From Gordonibacter pamelaeae (GTDB lineage: Bacteria; Actinomycetota; Coriobacteriia; Coriobacteriales; Eggerthellaceae), in assembly GCF_042665095.1 (NCBI RefSeq), contig NZ_JBHTBV010000011.1: a stretch of DNA of 64,000 nucleotides. One strand, given 5' to 3'. Positions 16,399 to 24,163 of the stretch are shown piece by piece. Position 1 is the stretch's first letter. The number at the start of each line of letters is the position of its first letter. The notes beneath the pieces are model-generated. The model saw only the letters and a list, made by a program, of their open reading frames with translations, was not told the origin of the DNA and made no database searches. The translations under genes and the position numbers were made by a program.

Positions 16399-16626
16399 AT
16401 GGGAGTGACACAGGACAACAAATACGAGCGGCTCGGAAAGTCGATCCGCGAGGAGCGCTTGGCGCAGGGCCTCTCGCAGCGCACGCTCGCGGGCATGATC
16501 GGCCAGCCCAACTCCCACACCTACATCACCCGCGTCGAGCAGGGGAAGATCAAGATCGGGCTCGAGCAGCTGGGAAGGATCGCGGACGCGCTCGGCGTGG
16601 AGGTGCGCGACCTGATCGATTTCTGA
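16399..16626 (+). CDS. XRE-family regulator
   Basis: This 75-residue HTH_3 protein has the N-terminal helix LGKSIREERLAQGLSQRTLA, a recognition region with PNSHTYITRVEQGK and a closing IADALGVEVRDLIDF. That arrangement is close to orphan regulators and restriction-modification C-proteins. The ATG at 16399 has no convincing Shine-Dalgarno. No restriction gene is adjacent. Its target may be the palindrome at 16355-16364. Confidence 0.8.
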   Translation: MGVTQDNKYERLGKSIREERLAQGLSQRTLAGMIGQPNSHTYITRVEQGKIKIGLEQLGRIADALGVEVRDLIDF

Positions 16627-17155
16627 CTGCGTCTCGGCTCGGTGCCAGAAACTGCGCAGAAGCGTTGAGATGGTGGGCATCTCGCCTGCCTCCGGCGCTT
16701 CGGGCATGCACGGGGCTATCCTCGGCGCCTCGTAGGCGGGCTCATGGGTTCGGTTGCCGCGCTTGGTTTTCCGGGAGTCCACGTCGATTCGGCTCGATTC
16801 CTCCTCCATCTCGCGTGCGTACCGGCCGATCTCCGGTTTGAGCGATTCGGATGCCGCCGGGCTCGCCTTCGCGCTGGCAAAGTCGTGCCTGACCGTCAGG
16901 TTCGGATACCCGCCATGCGAGCCTTCTTCACGGCCGTCATCGCCGCCGCGACCTCGCCGGCAGGGGGTGCTTTTCGGCATCAAATGCTCTCTTCGTCGGG
17001 CTCCGGCCTGAGACCATGCAGCCCGCCGTGTGCATCCGGCGGGCAGTCGTCGTAGCGAGGCGTTCGCCCGCATCGTCTCCGGCCTTATGTTCGCCGCGCT
17101 GCTCCGTGCTAGAATGACGTTCGCAGCTGTATTCCGCCGACGAAAGGCGCAGACG
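16627..17155. other. 529-base gap with a possible decayed gene
   Basis: No intact gene is supported. On the minus strand a frame from about 16980 carries a protein-like stretch (HDFASAKASPAASESLKPEI, then RYAREMEEESSRIDVDSRK). It runs into the XRE gene and has no ribosome site, so it may be a remnant. A hairpin GCCCGCCG/CGGCGGGC lies at 17021-17044, and a -10-like TAGAAT near 17111 probably serves the next gene. Confidence 0.35.
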
Positions 17156-18322
17156 TTGAAGATAGCCATCAGTTCCTGCTTGCTGGGAGAGCCTTGCCGC
17201 TACGACGGGAGGTCGTGCCCGTCCGAGGCCGCCCGGCTCCTGCAGGGCTTGGACGGCGTCGAGCTCGTGCCCGTGTGCCCGGAGGTCTTGGGCGGCCTGC
17301 CGGTGCCTCGGCCGCCGAGCGAGGTCGATGCCGCCGAGCGCGTCCTGCGCGTGACGAGCGCGGAGGGCACGGACGTCACGGCCGCCTTCATGGTCGGAGC
17401 GCAGGCGGCGCTCAAGGCCGTGGGGGAGGGCGGCTGCAAGCTGGCCGTGCTGAAGGCGAAGAGCCCGTCGTGCGGATGCGGCCTGGTGTACGACGGCACG
17501 TTCTCCGGCGTGCTCGTTCCCGGCTACGGCGCCACGGCGCGCCTGCTGCGGACGGAGGGCGTGCGCGTGATCGACGAGGAGCAGCTGGCGGCCGTTCTCG
17601 CCGCCTCTGCCGTGCGGCGCCCCGGTGCCCTTCCGGCCCTGTTCGCCGAGACGTCCGCCGCCTGCCCCGTGCTCCAGACCGAGCGGCTCGTGCTGCGTGC
17701 CATCGAGCCGGAGGATGCCGAGGACGTGTTCGCCTACTGCTCCGATCCCGACGTGGGCGCCGACGCCGGCTGGCCCGTGCATCGCACGCTCGATGACTCG
17801 CGCGCGTTCATCGAGGCCGTGGCCTGCGAGCCGCACGTGTTCGGCGTGTTCGAGAAGCTTTCCGCCACCGGGACTGACGGGACTGCCGGTTCAGACGGCG
17901 CCGCGTCGGAGCTGCGCACGGGCCCCTGCATCGGCTCGGTCGGGCTCATCCCCGACCCGCAGCGGCGCAACGTCGATGCCCTCATGCTGGGGTACTCCCT
18001 GGCGAAGCCCGCCTGGGGCCGGGGCTACATGACGGAGGCGTCGCGTGAGGTTATCCGCTACGGTTTCGAGGAGCTGGCCCTCGGCCTGATCTCCTGCACG
18101 CATTACCTGTTCAACGACCGCTCCCGACGCGTCATCGAGAAGTGCGGCTTCGAACGCGAGGGCGTCATCCACGCCGCCGAGCCCGCCCCCGACGGCACCA
18201 TGCAGGACCTGGCGACGTACTATCTGACGCGCGCGTCATGGGAGGCTGCCTCGCACGAGAGCGCGCGAAACGGCGCGAACCCGAAGCTCCGGCAATCCAC
18301 TCAAGAGGTTCGCGCAGAATGA
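17156..18322 (+). CDS. DUF523 (YbbK-like) domain fused to a GNAT acetyltransferase
   Basis: This 388-residue two-domain protein has residues 1-150 forming a DUF523 domain. It carries ISSCLLGEPCRYDGRS, PVCPEVLGGLPVPRPPSE, and the cysteine motif AKSPSCGCGLVYDGTFSG. Residues about 175-360 are a RimJ/RimL-type N-acetyltransferase: LQTERLVLRAIEPEDAEDVF, with the acetyl-CoA region around PAWGRGYMTEASREVI and NDRSRRVIEKCGFEREG. The TTG at 17156 is chosen as start because it opens DUF523 exactly (LKIAISSCLLG) and follows GAAAGG. DUF523 function is unknown; the fusion suggests it acts on or near the acetylated substrate. Confidence 0.8.
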   Translation: MKIAISSCLLGEPCRYDGRSCPSEAARLLQGLDGVELVPVCPEVLGGLPVPRPPSEVDAAERVLRVTSAEGTDVTAAFMVGAQAALKAVGEGGCKLAVLKAKSPSCGCGLVYDGTFSGVLVPGYGATARLLRTEGVRVIDEEQLAAVLAASAVRRPGALPALFAETSAACPVLQTERLVLRAIEPEDAEDVFAYCSDPDVGADAGWPVHRTLDDSRAFIEAVACEPHVFGVFEKLSATGTDGTAGSDGAASELRTGPCIGSVGLIPDPQRRNVDALMLGYSLAKPAWGRGYMTEASREVIRYGFEELALGLISCTHYLFNDRSRRVIEKCGFEREGVIHAAEPAPDGTMQDLATYYLTRASWEAASHESARNGANPKLRQSTQEVRAE

Positions 18323-18360
18323 CACGTTCAATGGTGCTGCCTGCTGGTTGCGCGAGGTGC

Positions 18361-18420
18361 TACGCATGTTGAAAAATGAATACTATAAGTGAAAAATGCA
18401 CTATCCTGCATAAACTACCA
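18361..18420 (+). promoter_or_regulatory. Probable CRISPR leader
   Basis: This is an AT-rich stretch immediately before the first intact repeat, standing out from the GC-rich surroundings. Repeat decay at the other end agrees with this being the leader side. Confidence 0.5.
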
Positions 18421-18848
18421 GTCGCGCCCCATAGGGGCGCGTGGATTGAAACCGAAGGCGCACTTGATGACGAAGCGATCATGCGCGTCGCGCCCCATAG
18501 GGGCGCGTGGATTGAAACGGCCGGCGGGAGGGGCGCCGCGTGGCGCTGCCCCGTCGCGCCCCATAGGGGCGCGTGGGTTGAAACATGATGCAATCACTTA
18601 CCATCTGCGGTAGCTGCTGGTCGCGCCCCATAGGGGCGCGTGGGTTGAAACCAGAAGATCGTGCAGGGCCCCCAAACGCTTTCCATGGTCGCGCCCCATA
18701 GGGGCGCGTGGGTTGAAACAAAAACACGTCGCCAACAGTCATTAAAGATATGGTCGCGCCCCTCGCGGGCTCGCGGGTTGAAACTGGGATTTCCGCAACG
18801 TGCCGACGAGGAAGCAGGTCGAGCCCTCACAAGCTCGCGGGTTGGAAC
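18421..18848 (+). CRISPR. Orphan CRISPR array, type I-C-like repeat, 7 repeats and 6 spacers
   Basis: Repeats start at 18421, 18487, 18553, 18620, 18688, 18753 and 18818. The first five are 32 bases with the inverted core GCGCCCC-ATA-GGGGCGC and the end TTGAAAC; repeats 1-2 read GGATTG and 3-5 read GGGTTG. The last two are degenerate; both carry CTCGCGGGTTG, and the seventh ends GGAAC. Spacers are 34, 34, 35, 36, 33 and 33 bases. The repeat form and TTGAAAC end match type I-C arrays of related actinomycetes. No cas gene is in the window. Confidence 0.95.
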
Positions 18849-19119
18849 GAGCGCTCCCACAGTGGTTTCTTGCAGAACTGGTTGATCATGGCGGGCTCTT
18901 TCGCGAAAGCGGCGCCGCATGCGTCGATGGACTGGACGGGTTATTTTCCTTCGAAGACGATGCGGTTGCCGAAGCTCGCCCGCCCGACTTCGCGCAAATG
19001 CTATGGCGCACTCCTCGACGGGCGGTTGCAGCGAGCGGCGAGCCGACTGGTGCGGTCCCTGCACTGGCAAGGAGGCTCAACGAAGGTTGGAGCTTGCGGC
19101 GACCTCCAAGCAGTTGGTC
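18849..19119. other. Gap after the CRISPR array
   Basis: I see no supported gene. Weak frames exist on both strands, but none has a ribosome site and domain signals are absent. The end of the gap holds a consensus -10 (TATAAT, 19120-19125) for the nuclease gene. Confidence 0.4.
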
Positions 19120-19125
19120 TATAAT
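19120..19125 (+). promoter_or_regulatory. -10 element of the nuclease gene
   Basis: TATAAT stands 33 bases before the nuclease start codon. A clear -35 is not visible at standard spacing. Confidence 0.4.
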
Positions 19126-19158
19126 TCTCGTTCGTAGAAAAACGGGGGAAGGGAATCC

Positions 19159-19803
19159 ATGGCATCGGAGAAGCAGCAGGCGGGGCGCGCCTTAAGGCGG
19201 TTGGCGCGGAGGAGCCCGCTTGTCGCCCTCGCCATTGCGGCCGTGCTCGTGGTCGGCGCCGCGCTCGGATGGTTCGGCGCTGCAGGCGGCGGGGGCGCGG
19301 AGGATGTCGCGCCGGACCGGAACGGCCAAGCGACTATCGCCCCCGTAGGGGACGGCCTCCAGCAAGTCCAGGTCGTGCGCGTAGTCGACGGCGACACGCT
19401 CAAGGTGAGCGTGCCCGGCGACGAGAACGCCACGGTGCGGCTCATCGGGATGGATACGCCGGAGAGCTTGGCGGCCGACGAGGCGCGCAACTGCGAGGAG
19501 GGCCGCATCGCCTCGGACTACGCGAAGTCGCTCGTGGCGCCGGGGCAGACGGTGTGGCTCTCGCGCGACGTCTCGGACGCCGACCGCTACGGCCGCCTTC
19601 TGCGCTACGTGTGGCTCGAGCGGCCGGACGACCCGGCGGATGAAGGCGGGATCGCGGAAAAGATGCTGAACGCTATCCTCGTACGCGACGGATACGCGCA
19701 GGTCAAGCGCTACAAACCCGACACCACGCTGCACGACCTCTTCCAGCGCTGGGGCGACGAGGCCACCGCCGACGGCAGGGGCGTGACCCACAAGTGGGCG
19801 TAG
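19159..19803 (+). CDS. Membrane-anchored or secreted staphylococcal-type nuclease
   Basis: This 214-residue thermonuclease homologue (SNase fold) degrades DNA or RNA outside the membrane, with Ca2+ in characterised members. A positively charged start (RALRRLARRS) is followed by a hydrophobic segment at about 22-42, an uncleaved anchor or signal peptide. The SNase domain starts at QVVRVVDGDTLKV, with RLIGMDTPES and DRYGRLLRYVW carrying the catalytic Asp/Arg pattern. A GGGAAGGGAA ribosome site precedes the ATG. The GIY-YIG gene starts within its last codons, so the two nucleases are cotranscribed. Confidence 0.88.
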   Translation: MASEKQQAGRALRRLARRSPLVALAIAAVLVVGAALGWFGAAGGGGAEDVAPDRNGQATIAPVGDGLQQVQVVRVVDGDTLKVSVPGDENATVRLIGMDTPESLAADEARNCEEGRIASDYAKSLVAPGQTVWLSRDVSDADRYGRLLRYVWLERPDDPADEGGIAEKMLNAILVRDGYAQVKRYKPDTTLHDLFQRWGDEATADGRGVTHKWA

Positions 19804-20192
19804 GCGGGACGCACCCCGAGCCGGACGCGGCGCCGCAGGAGCAGCCGGCCTTCTACGTGTACGTGCTAGCCTGCGCCGACGGCACGCTCTACACGGGCTA
19901 TACGAACGATGTGGAGCAGCGCACCCGTGCGCACAACGCCGGCAAGGGGGCAAAGTACACGCGCAGCCGCACGCCCGTGGAAGTGGTGGCGCAGGCGCGC
20001 TTCGCCACGAAGCACGAGGCCATGAGCGCCGAGTTCCGCTTCAAGCACCTGTCGCGCCGCGCGAAGGACCGCCTGCTTGCCCGCGCCCGCACGGAGGGCT
20101 TCGCCGTCGTCCTCGCCGAGCTGCAGGAGGCCGCGAGCGCCGATGCGGGCGCTGCCGTCGATGACGGCGGGCATCCGGGCGGTAAAGCGTAG
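19794..20192 (+). CDS. GIY-YIG nuclease superfamily protein (YhbQ-like)
   Basis: This 132-residue protein has the domain beginning FYVYVLACADGTLYTGYTND, in which the GIY and YIG signatures read YVY and YTG. RTRAHNAGKGAKYTRSRTPV follows with the conserved Arg and Lys. This matches the small UPF0213/YhbQ-type endonuclease-like proteins. The GTG at 19794 lies inside the SNase gene, ten bases before its end, in another frame. The C-terminal 30 residues are an Ala/Gly-rich tail. The cellular substrate is unknown. Confidence 0.85.
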   Translation: MGVGGTHPEPDAAPQEQPAFYVYVLACADGTLYTGYTNDVEQRTRAHNAGKGAKYTRSRTPVEVVAQARFATKHEAMSAEFRFKHLSRRAKDRLLARARTEGFAVVLAELQEAASADAGAAVDDGGHPGGKA

Positions 20193-20309
20193 GGAGATGG
20201 CAGGCGCATCCAGTGCCCGATGCTGCTAGAATGGCAGGCGATACCCATCAAGCTTCCGCCCCGCGGCGCTGCGCGCCGCAGGGGTGCCCGCCGTCGAAAG
20301 GACCTTCCC

Positions 20310-20765
20310 GTGCTCGTGACCCCGCTTCCCACCGCCGACAAGAACGACTACCTCTCCGCGCGCATGCGCACTGCCTTCTCCTTCCTGCGCGAGGCCGACC
20401 TGGCGCGCCTTCCGCTGGGACGCGCGGACATCGACGGCGACGAGGTGTTCGCGAACGTTCAGGAGTACGACACGGTGCCCGCCGGCCAGAAGCAGATGGA
20501 GGCCCACCGGCGCTACTACGACGTGCAGTACGTGGTGGAGGGCGAGGAGGTGCTGCAGTACGCGCCGCTCGCAGGTCTCGCGCCCAGCGGGGAGTTCGAC
20601 GAGGAGGCCGACTTCGGCCTGTTCGCCACGCCCGAGACGCCGAGCTCCATCGTGCTGCGGGCGGGGGAGATGGCCGTGCTCGCGCCCGAGGACGCCCACA
20701 AGCCGGGATGCGCGGTTGGCGAGCCGGGGCGCGTGCGCAAGATCGTGGTGAAGGTGCGGGCTTGA
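20310..20765 (+). CDS. YhcH/YjgK/YiaL family protein
   Basis: This 151-residue cupin-like protein of the DUF386 family is associated in other bacteria with sialic-acid or sugar metabolism (often a sugar anomerase). Family features are EVFANVQEYDTVPAGQKQME, AHRRYYDVQYVVEGEE and the histidine in LAPEDAHKPGCAV; the conserved His and Glu would bind a metal. The GTG at 20310 with GAAAGGA upstream gives the family's usual length. An upstream ATG at 20220 would add an unrelated Arg-rich segment. No sugar-catabolic genes are adjacent, so its substrate here is open. Confidence 0.83.
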   Translation: MLVTPLPTADKNDYLSARMRTAFSFLREADLARLPLGRADIDGDEVFANVQEYDTVPAGQKQMEAHRRYYDVQYVVEGEEVLQYAPLAGLAPSGEFDEEADFGLFATPETPSSIVLRAGEMAVLAPEDAHKPGCAVGEPGRVRKIVVKVRA

Positions 20766-21307
20766 CGGCCGGCGAGGATGCGCTCGTCGGGCAGCTTGCG
20801 CGCCTGCTGGAAGCGGAGCGCGACCGCTTGAGCCCACGTCGCGTGCTGGAGCTGCTGTCGCTTTTGCTGGGAGAGCGCGCCCAGGCGGGCGACGCCTCGC
20901 ACTACGTCTACGAGTACGGCCGCCGCGCGGGCTACAGCCTGCCGGCGTACCCGCTGGACGGCAGCGGGGAGTTCCGGGAGTTCTTCGCCGAGGAGGGCGT
21001 GCGCAACGTGCCCGAATGGTACGAGCGAAAGCTCGGCGTGCCCCCGCAGCTCTACGCCCAGCTGCCCGCGCGCACCATCGTGGCGGTGCGCGACGCGGCG
21101 AACCGCCGCCGCGCGTTCGTGCTCGACGGCGTGCGGCATGCCCAGGACGCCGGGTTCGCGGGCCTGGCGAAGAGCGGCCTTTCGCGCACGCTGCCGCCGG
21201 AGGGGCTGGCCGAGCTGCTGGACGCTGTCATGGCGTACCTGCTGGGAGAGCCCGTGCGCGAGGGCCCCCGTCCGGGCGCCGTGCGGTTCGTGTCGCGGCT
21301 GTTCTAG
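20762..21307 (+). CDS. Hypothetical protein coupled to the YhcH gene
   Basis: I do not recognise this 181-residue protein. The only suitable start is the TTG at 20762, overlapping the YhcH stop (TTGA), which implies translational coupling. It is mixed helical, with a conserved-looking aromatic core (HYVYEYGRRAGYSLPAYPLD, EWYERKLGVPPQLYAQLPAR) and a TIVAVRD strand. No signal peptide, membrane segment or nucleotide-binding motif is visible. Codon use matches the neighbours, so it is likely a real chromosomal gene. Confidence 0.65.
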   Translation: MTAGEDALVGQLARLLEAERDRLSPRRVLELLSLLLGERAQAGDASHYVYEYGRRAGYSLPAYPLDGSGEFREFFAEEGVRNVPEWYERKLGVPPQLYAQLPARTIVAVRDAANRRRAFVLDGVRHAQDAGFAGLAKSGLSRTLPPEGLAELLDAVMAYLLGEPVREGPRPGAVRFVSRLF

Positions 21308-21347
21308 GCGATGCGGACGGGCGCCCATCCGCATCGCGGCCTTGAGC

Positions 21348-23666
21348 CTACGCCCGCGCGAGCGCCCGCGTGCGCGGCATGACCGTCGCCGGCGCGCGCA
21401 GCACGTCCCGGCGCCCGGCGCCCGGCGAGGCGCCGTCCCCGCCTTCGGCGTCCTCCTCGGCGCATGCGACCGCCAGCTGCTCCAGCAGCGCGCGCATCTC
21501 GCCCGTGTTCTTCAGCGCGTAGCGCGCCCGCGTAGGGCCGTCGCCTATCTTCACGGTCCAGGCGCTCTCGGGCGCGGCCTCGAACACGTCCTCGTCGGTG
21601 CGGTCGTCGCCGGCGGCCAGAACGAAGCCGTAGGCCGGGTCGCGGAACCACCGGTGCGCCGCATGGCCCTTGTCCACGCCGCGCGGCTTCACCTCCACCA
21701 CCTTGTTGCCGTCCATGAGCGCGATGCCGCGGTCGGCCAGCCCATCGCCCAGGGCGTTCTTTATCTCGATGACGCGCCGCTCGGCCAGCTCCTGGCTGCA
21801 CATGCGGTAATGCCACACGAGCGAGAAGTCCTTCTCCTCCAGCATCGAGCCCGGCGTGCGGTCAACGAAGTCGGCCACCACCGGGCGCACGGCGTCCTTC
21901 CAGTCGTCGCTCAACGGCTCCTCGAGCACCCACGTGCGCTCGTCGCGTCCGCGGAACCAGATGCCATGCTCGGCCACCAGGTCCACCGGCAGATCGCCCA
22001 GCCACGACTCCAACGTGGCGCGGTCGCGGCCCGACACCACGGCCACGTCGGTGCGCGCGGCCGCTCCCAGCTGCTGCAGCAGCGCGCGCAGCCGCGCGTC
22101 GGGGGCCACGCGGGCCGGGTCGTCGGAGAACGGCATGAGCGTGCCGTCGTAGTCCAAGAGGAGCGCCCGCCGCCGCGCCCCGCGGAACGCCTCAAGCAGC
22201 CGTCCCGCCGACGTGGGCCCCAGCAGATGAGCGCTCAGCCCCGCCTGGCGGCGCTTCACGTCGGCCGCCGCGTCCAGGAACTCGCGCGCCCACTTCTCGG
22301 ACGTGTAGCGGGCCAGGCGCTCCTGCATGGGGGCGTTGCGCCGCCGCTGCTCGGCCTCCGGCATCTCCAGCGCGCGCCGCATGGCGTCCACGACGCCCTC
22401 CTGGTCGAACGGGTTCACGCACAGGGCCTCGTGCAGCTCGTAGGACGCGCCGGCCATCTCGGAGAGCACGAGCGCCCCGCCGCCCCCGTCGTGGCAGGCA
22501 AGGTATTCCTTGCACACGAGGTTCATGCCGTCGCGCAAAGGCGTGACCAGCATGACGTCGCTCGCGGCGTACAGGCCGATCAGCCGCTCGAACGGCAGCG
22601 AGCGGTAGTAGTAGTCCACGGGAGTCCAGTCCATGGTGGAGTGCTTGCCGTTGATGAGGCCCACCAGCTCGTCCACCTGCTTCTTCAGGGCCGCGTACGA
22701 CGCCACGTTCTCGCGCGACGGCACCGTCACCAGCACCAGCACCACACGGCCGCGCCACTCGGGGAAGCGGTCCAGGAACGCGTCGAAGGCCAGCAGGCGC
22801 TCGGGGATGCCCTTGGAGTAGTCCAGCCGCTCCACCGACAGCATGAGCTTGCAGCCCTCATGGCCCTTCTCCTCGCCCAGTTCCGCCACCAGGCGGCGCA
22901 CTGCGGGGAGGCGCGCGGCGTCGCGGTAGCGCACGTAGTCGATGCCCAGCGGGAACGCGTCCACCTGCGCGAGTCGGCCGTCCGCGAACAGCGTGCCGCT
23001 CTCGTTCTCCACGCCCACGATGCGCCGGCAGCTGGACAGGAAGTGGCGCACGTAGTCGTAGGCGTGGAAGCCCACGAGGTCGGCGCCCAGCACGCCGCGC
23101 ATGAGCTCGCGGCGCCACGGCAGCATGCGGAACGTCTCGTAGTCGGGGAAGGGGATGTGCAGGAAGAAGCCGATGGAGGCGTCCGGCAGCGCCTCGCGCA
23201 GAAGCGACGGCAGCAGCATGAGGTGGTAGTCGTGCACCCAGATGGTGTCGCCGGGCCGTGCCAGCGCGAGCACCGCGTCGCGGAAGCGCTCGTTCACGCG
23301 CACGTACGCCTCCCATGCCTCCTCGTCGAAGCGGGTATGCTGGGGGAAGCCGTGGAACAGCGGCCACAGCGCGGAGTTCGAGAAGCCCTCGTAGTACAGC
23401 TCGGCGTCGCGCTCGTCCAGGCGCACCGGTGCGCAGGAGCGCTCGGCCAGCGCCCGCTCGAACCGCGCCCGCCCTGCTTCGTCGAGCCCGGCCGGCTCGT
23501 CGGCCCAGCCCAGCCAAACGTTGCCCGGCTGGGCGTGCAGCGGCTCCAGCCCGGCCACGAGGCCGCCCACGGTGCGCGTGAAGGCGAAGCCCTCGCGCTC
23601 GTCGGGCTCGATGCGGTAGGGTAGGCGGTTCGATACGATGATGAGGCGGTTGTGCGGGTTGTCCAT
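21348..23666 (-). CDS. otsAB: Bifunctional trehalose-6-phosphate synthase/phosphatase
   Basis: This 772-residue fusion makes trehalose from UDP-glucose (or another NDP-glucose) and glucose-6-phosphate and then dephosphorylates it. OtsA (GT20) occupies about 1-480: SNRLPYRIEPDEREG and TVGGLVAGLEP at the start, WVHDYHLMLLP and LRDGMNLVCKEYLAC later. OtsB (HAD phosphatase) occupies about 500-760, with the nucleophile motif LLLDYDGTLMPF near 507 and AAGDDRTDEDVF near the end. The ATG at 23666 with TAAGGTG upstream begins exactly at the OtsA domain. Bacteria usually encode the two enzymes separately. Trehalose serves as an osmolyte or stress protectant. Confidence 0.92.
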   Translation of the reverse strand: MDNPHNRLIIVSNRLPYRIEPDEREGFAFTRTVGGLVAGLEPLHAQPGNVWLGWADEPAGLDEAGRARFERALAERSCAPVRLDERDAELYYEGFSNSALWPLFHGFPQHTRFDEEAWEAYVRVNERFRDAVLALARPGDTIWVHDYHLMLLPSLLREALPDASIGFFLHIPFPDYETFRMLPWRRELMRGVLGADLVGFHAYDYVRHFLSSCRRIVGVENESGTLFADGRLAQVDAFPLGIDYVRYRDAARLPAVRRLVAELGEEKGHEGCKLMLSVERLDYSKGIPERLLAFDAFLDRFPEWRGRVVLVLVTVPSRENVASYAALKKQVDELVGLINGKHSTMDWTPVDYYYRSLPFERLIGLYAASDVMLVTPLRDGMNLVCKEYLACHDGGGGALVLSEMAGASYELHEALCVNPFDQEGVVDAMRRALEMPEAEQRRRNAPMQERLARYTSEKWAREFLDAAADVKRRQAGLSAHLLGPTSAGRLLEAFRGARRRALLLDYDGTLMPFSDDPARVAPDARLRALLQQLGAAARTDVAVVSGRDRATLESWLGDLPVDLVAEHGIWFRGRDERTWVLEEPLSDDWKDAVRPVVADFVDRTPGSMLEEKDFSLVWHYRMCSQELAERRVIEIKNALGDGLADRGIALMDGNKVVEVKPRGVDKGHAAHRWFRDPAYGFVLAAGDDRTDEDVFEAAPESAWTVKIGDGPTRARYALKNTGEMRALLEQLAVACAEEDAEGGDGASPGAGRRDVLRAPATVMPRTRALARA

Positions 23667-23877
23667 GCGGTTCACCTTACCTGTTGCCGGTTTCCGTCCC
23701 ATTGTACGGGTGCGCCCGGCGGCCCTGCGAAGCGGTTGCGGGGCCGTTGCGGGGCCGTGGTTCTCTTGTGACCGCCGCCGCACCGCCCTCGCGCAGCCGG
23801 TCGGCGGGCTATTCGACGGCGCATCGTGGTATCATCTTCGTTACCGTTTGAAAGCCGCTCGACCGTGAGGGAAGGAC

Positions 23878-24159
23878 ATGCAGACCTACATCGCCCACTA
23901 CCGCTCGCCCGCCGCTTCCGATGCGCGCGCCACGGGGCTCTTCGAGTTCCAGAGCGACGCACGTGCCGGCACCAAGGCGAACTCCCGCGACGCGCGCCTG
24001 CGCATGCTGGAGCTGTACGGCAAGGACGCCGTATCGTGGACGGTGGACCGCGTCGAGCGCAAGAAGGCGTCGAAGCCCGTCCAGGACGGCCAGCTTGAAC
24101 TGGACTTCCGTCCGCCGAAGAAGGAGCGCAAGCGAGCGAAGAAGAAAGAGTACTGGTAG
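23878..24159 (+). CDS. Small basic hypothetical protein
   Basis: This 93-residue protein has a good ribosome site (GAGGGAAGG). The first 60 residues look folded (TYIAHYRSPA, FEFQSDARAGTKANSRDARL, LELYGKDAVSWTVDRVE) and the end is strongly basic (PPKKERKRAKKKEYW), suggesting nucleic-acid contact. Family not recognised. It ends five bases before the GGDEF gene and is probably cotranscribed with it. Confidence 0.6.
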   Translation: MQTYIAHYRSPAASDARATGLFEFQSDARAGTKANSRDARLRMLELYGKDAVSWTVDRVERKKASKPVQDGQLELDFRPPKKERKRAKKKEYW

Positions 24160-24163
24160 GAGG

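Noticed and set aside
16351..17169. A 272-residue minus-strand protein across the XRE gene
   Set aside because: Only a middle section looks protein-like; it overlaps the XRE gene and lacks a ribosome site, so at most it is a remnant.
18376..18742. Several small open frames with repeated RPIGARGLK or NPRAPMGRD peptides
   Set aside because: They are translations of the CRISPR repeats, not genes.
21138..23624. 828-residue plus-strand open frame opposite otsAB
   Set aside because: Antisense shadow without recognisable domains.
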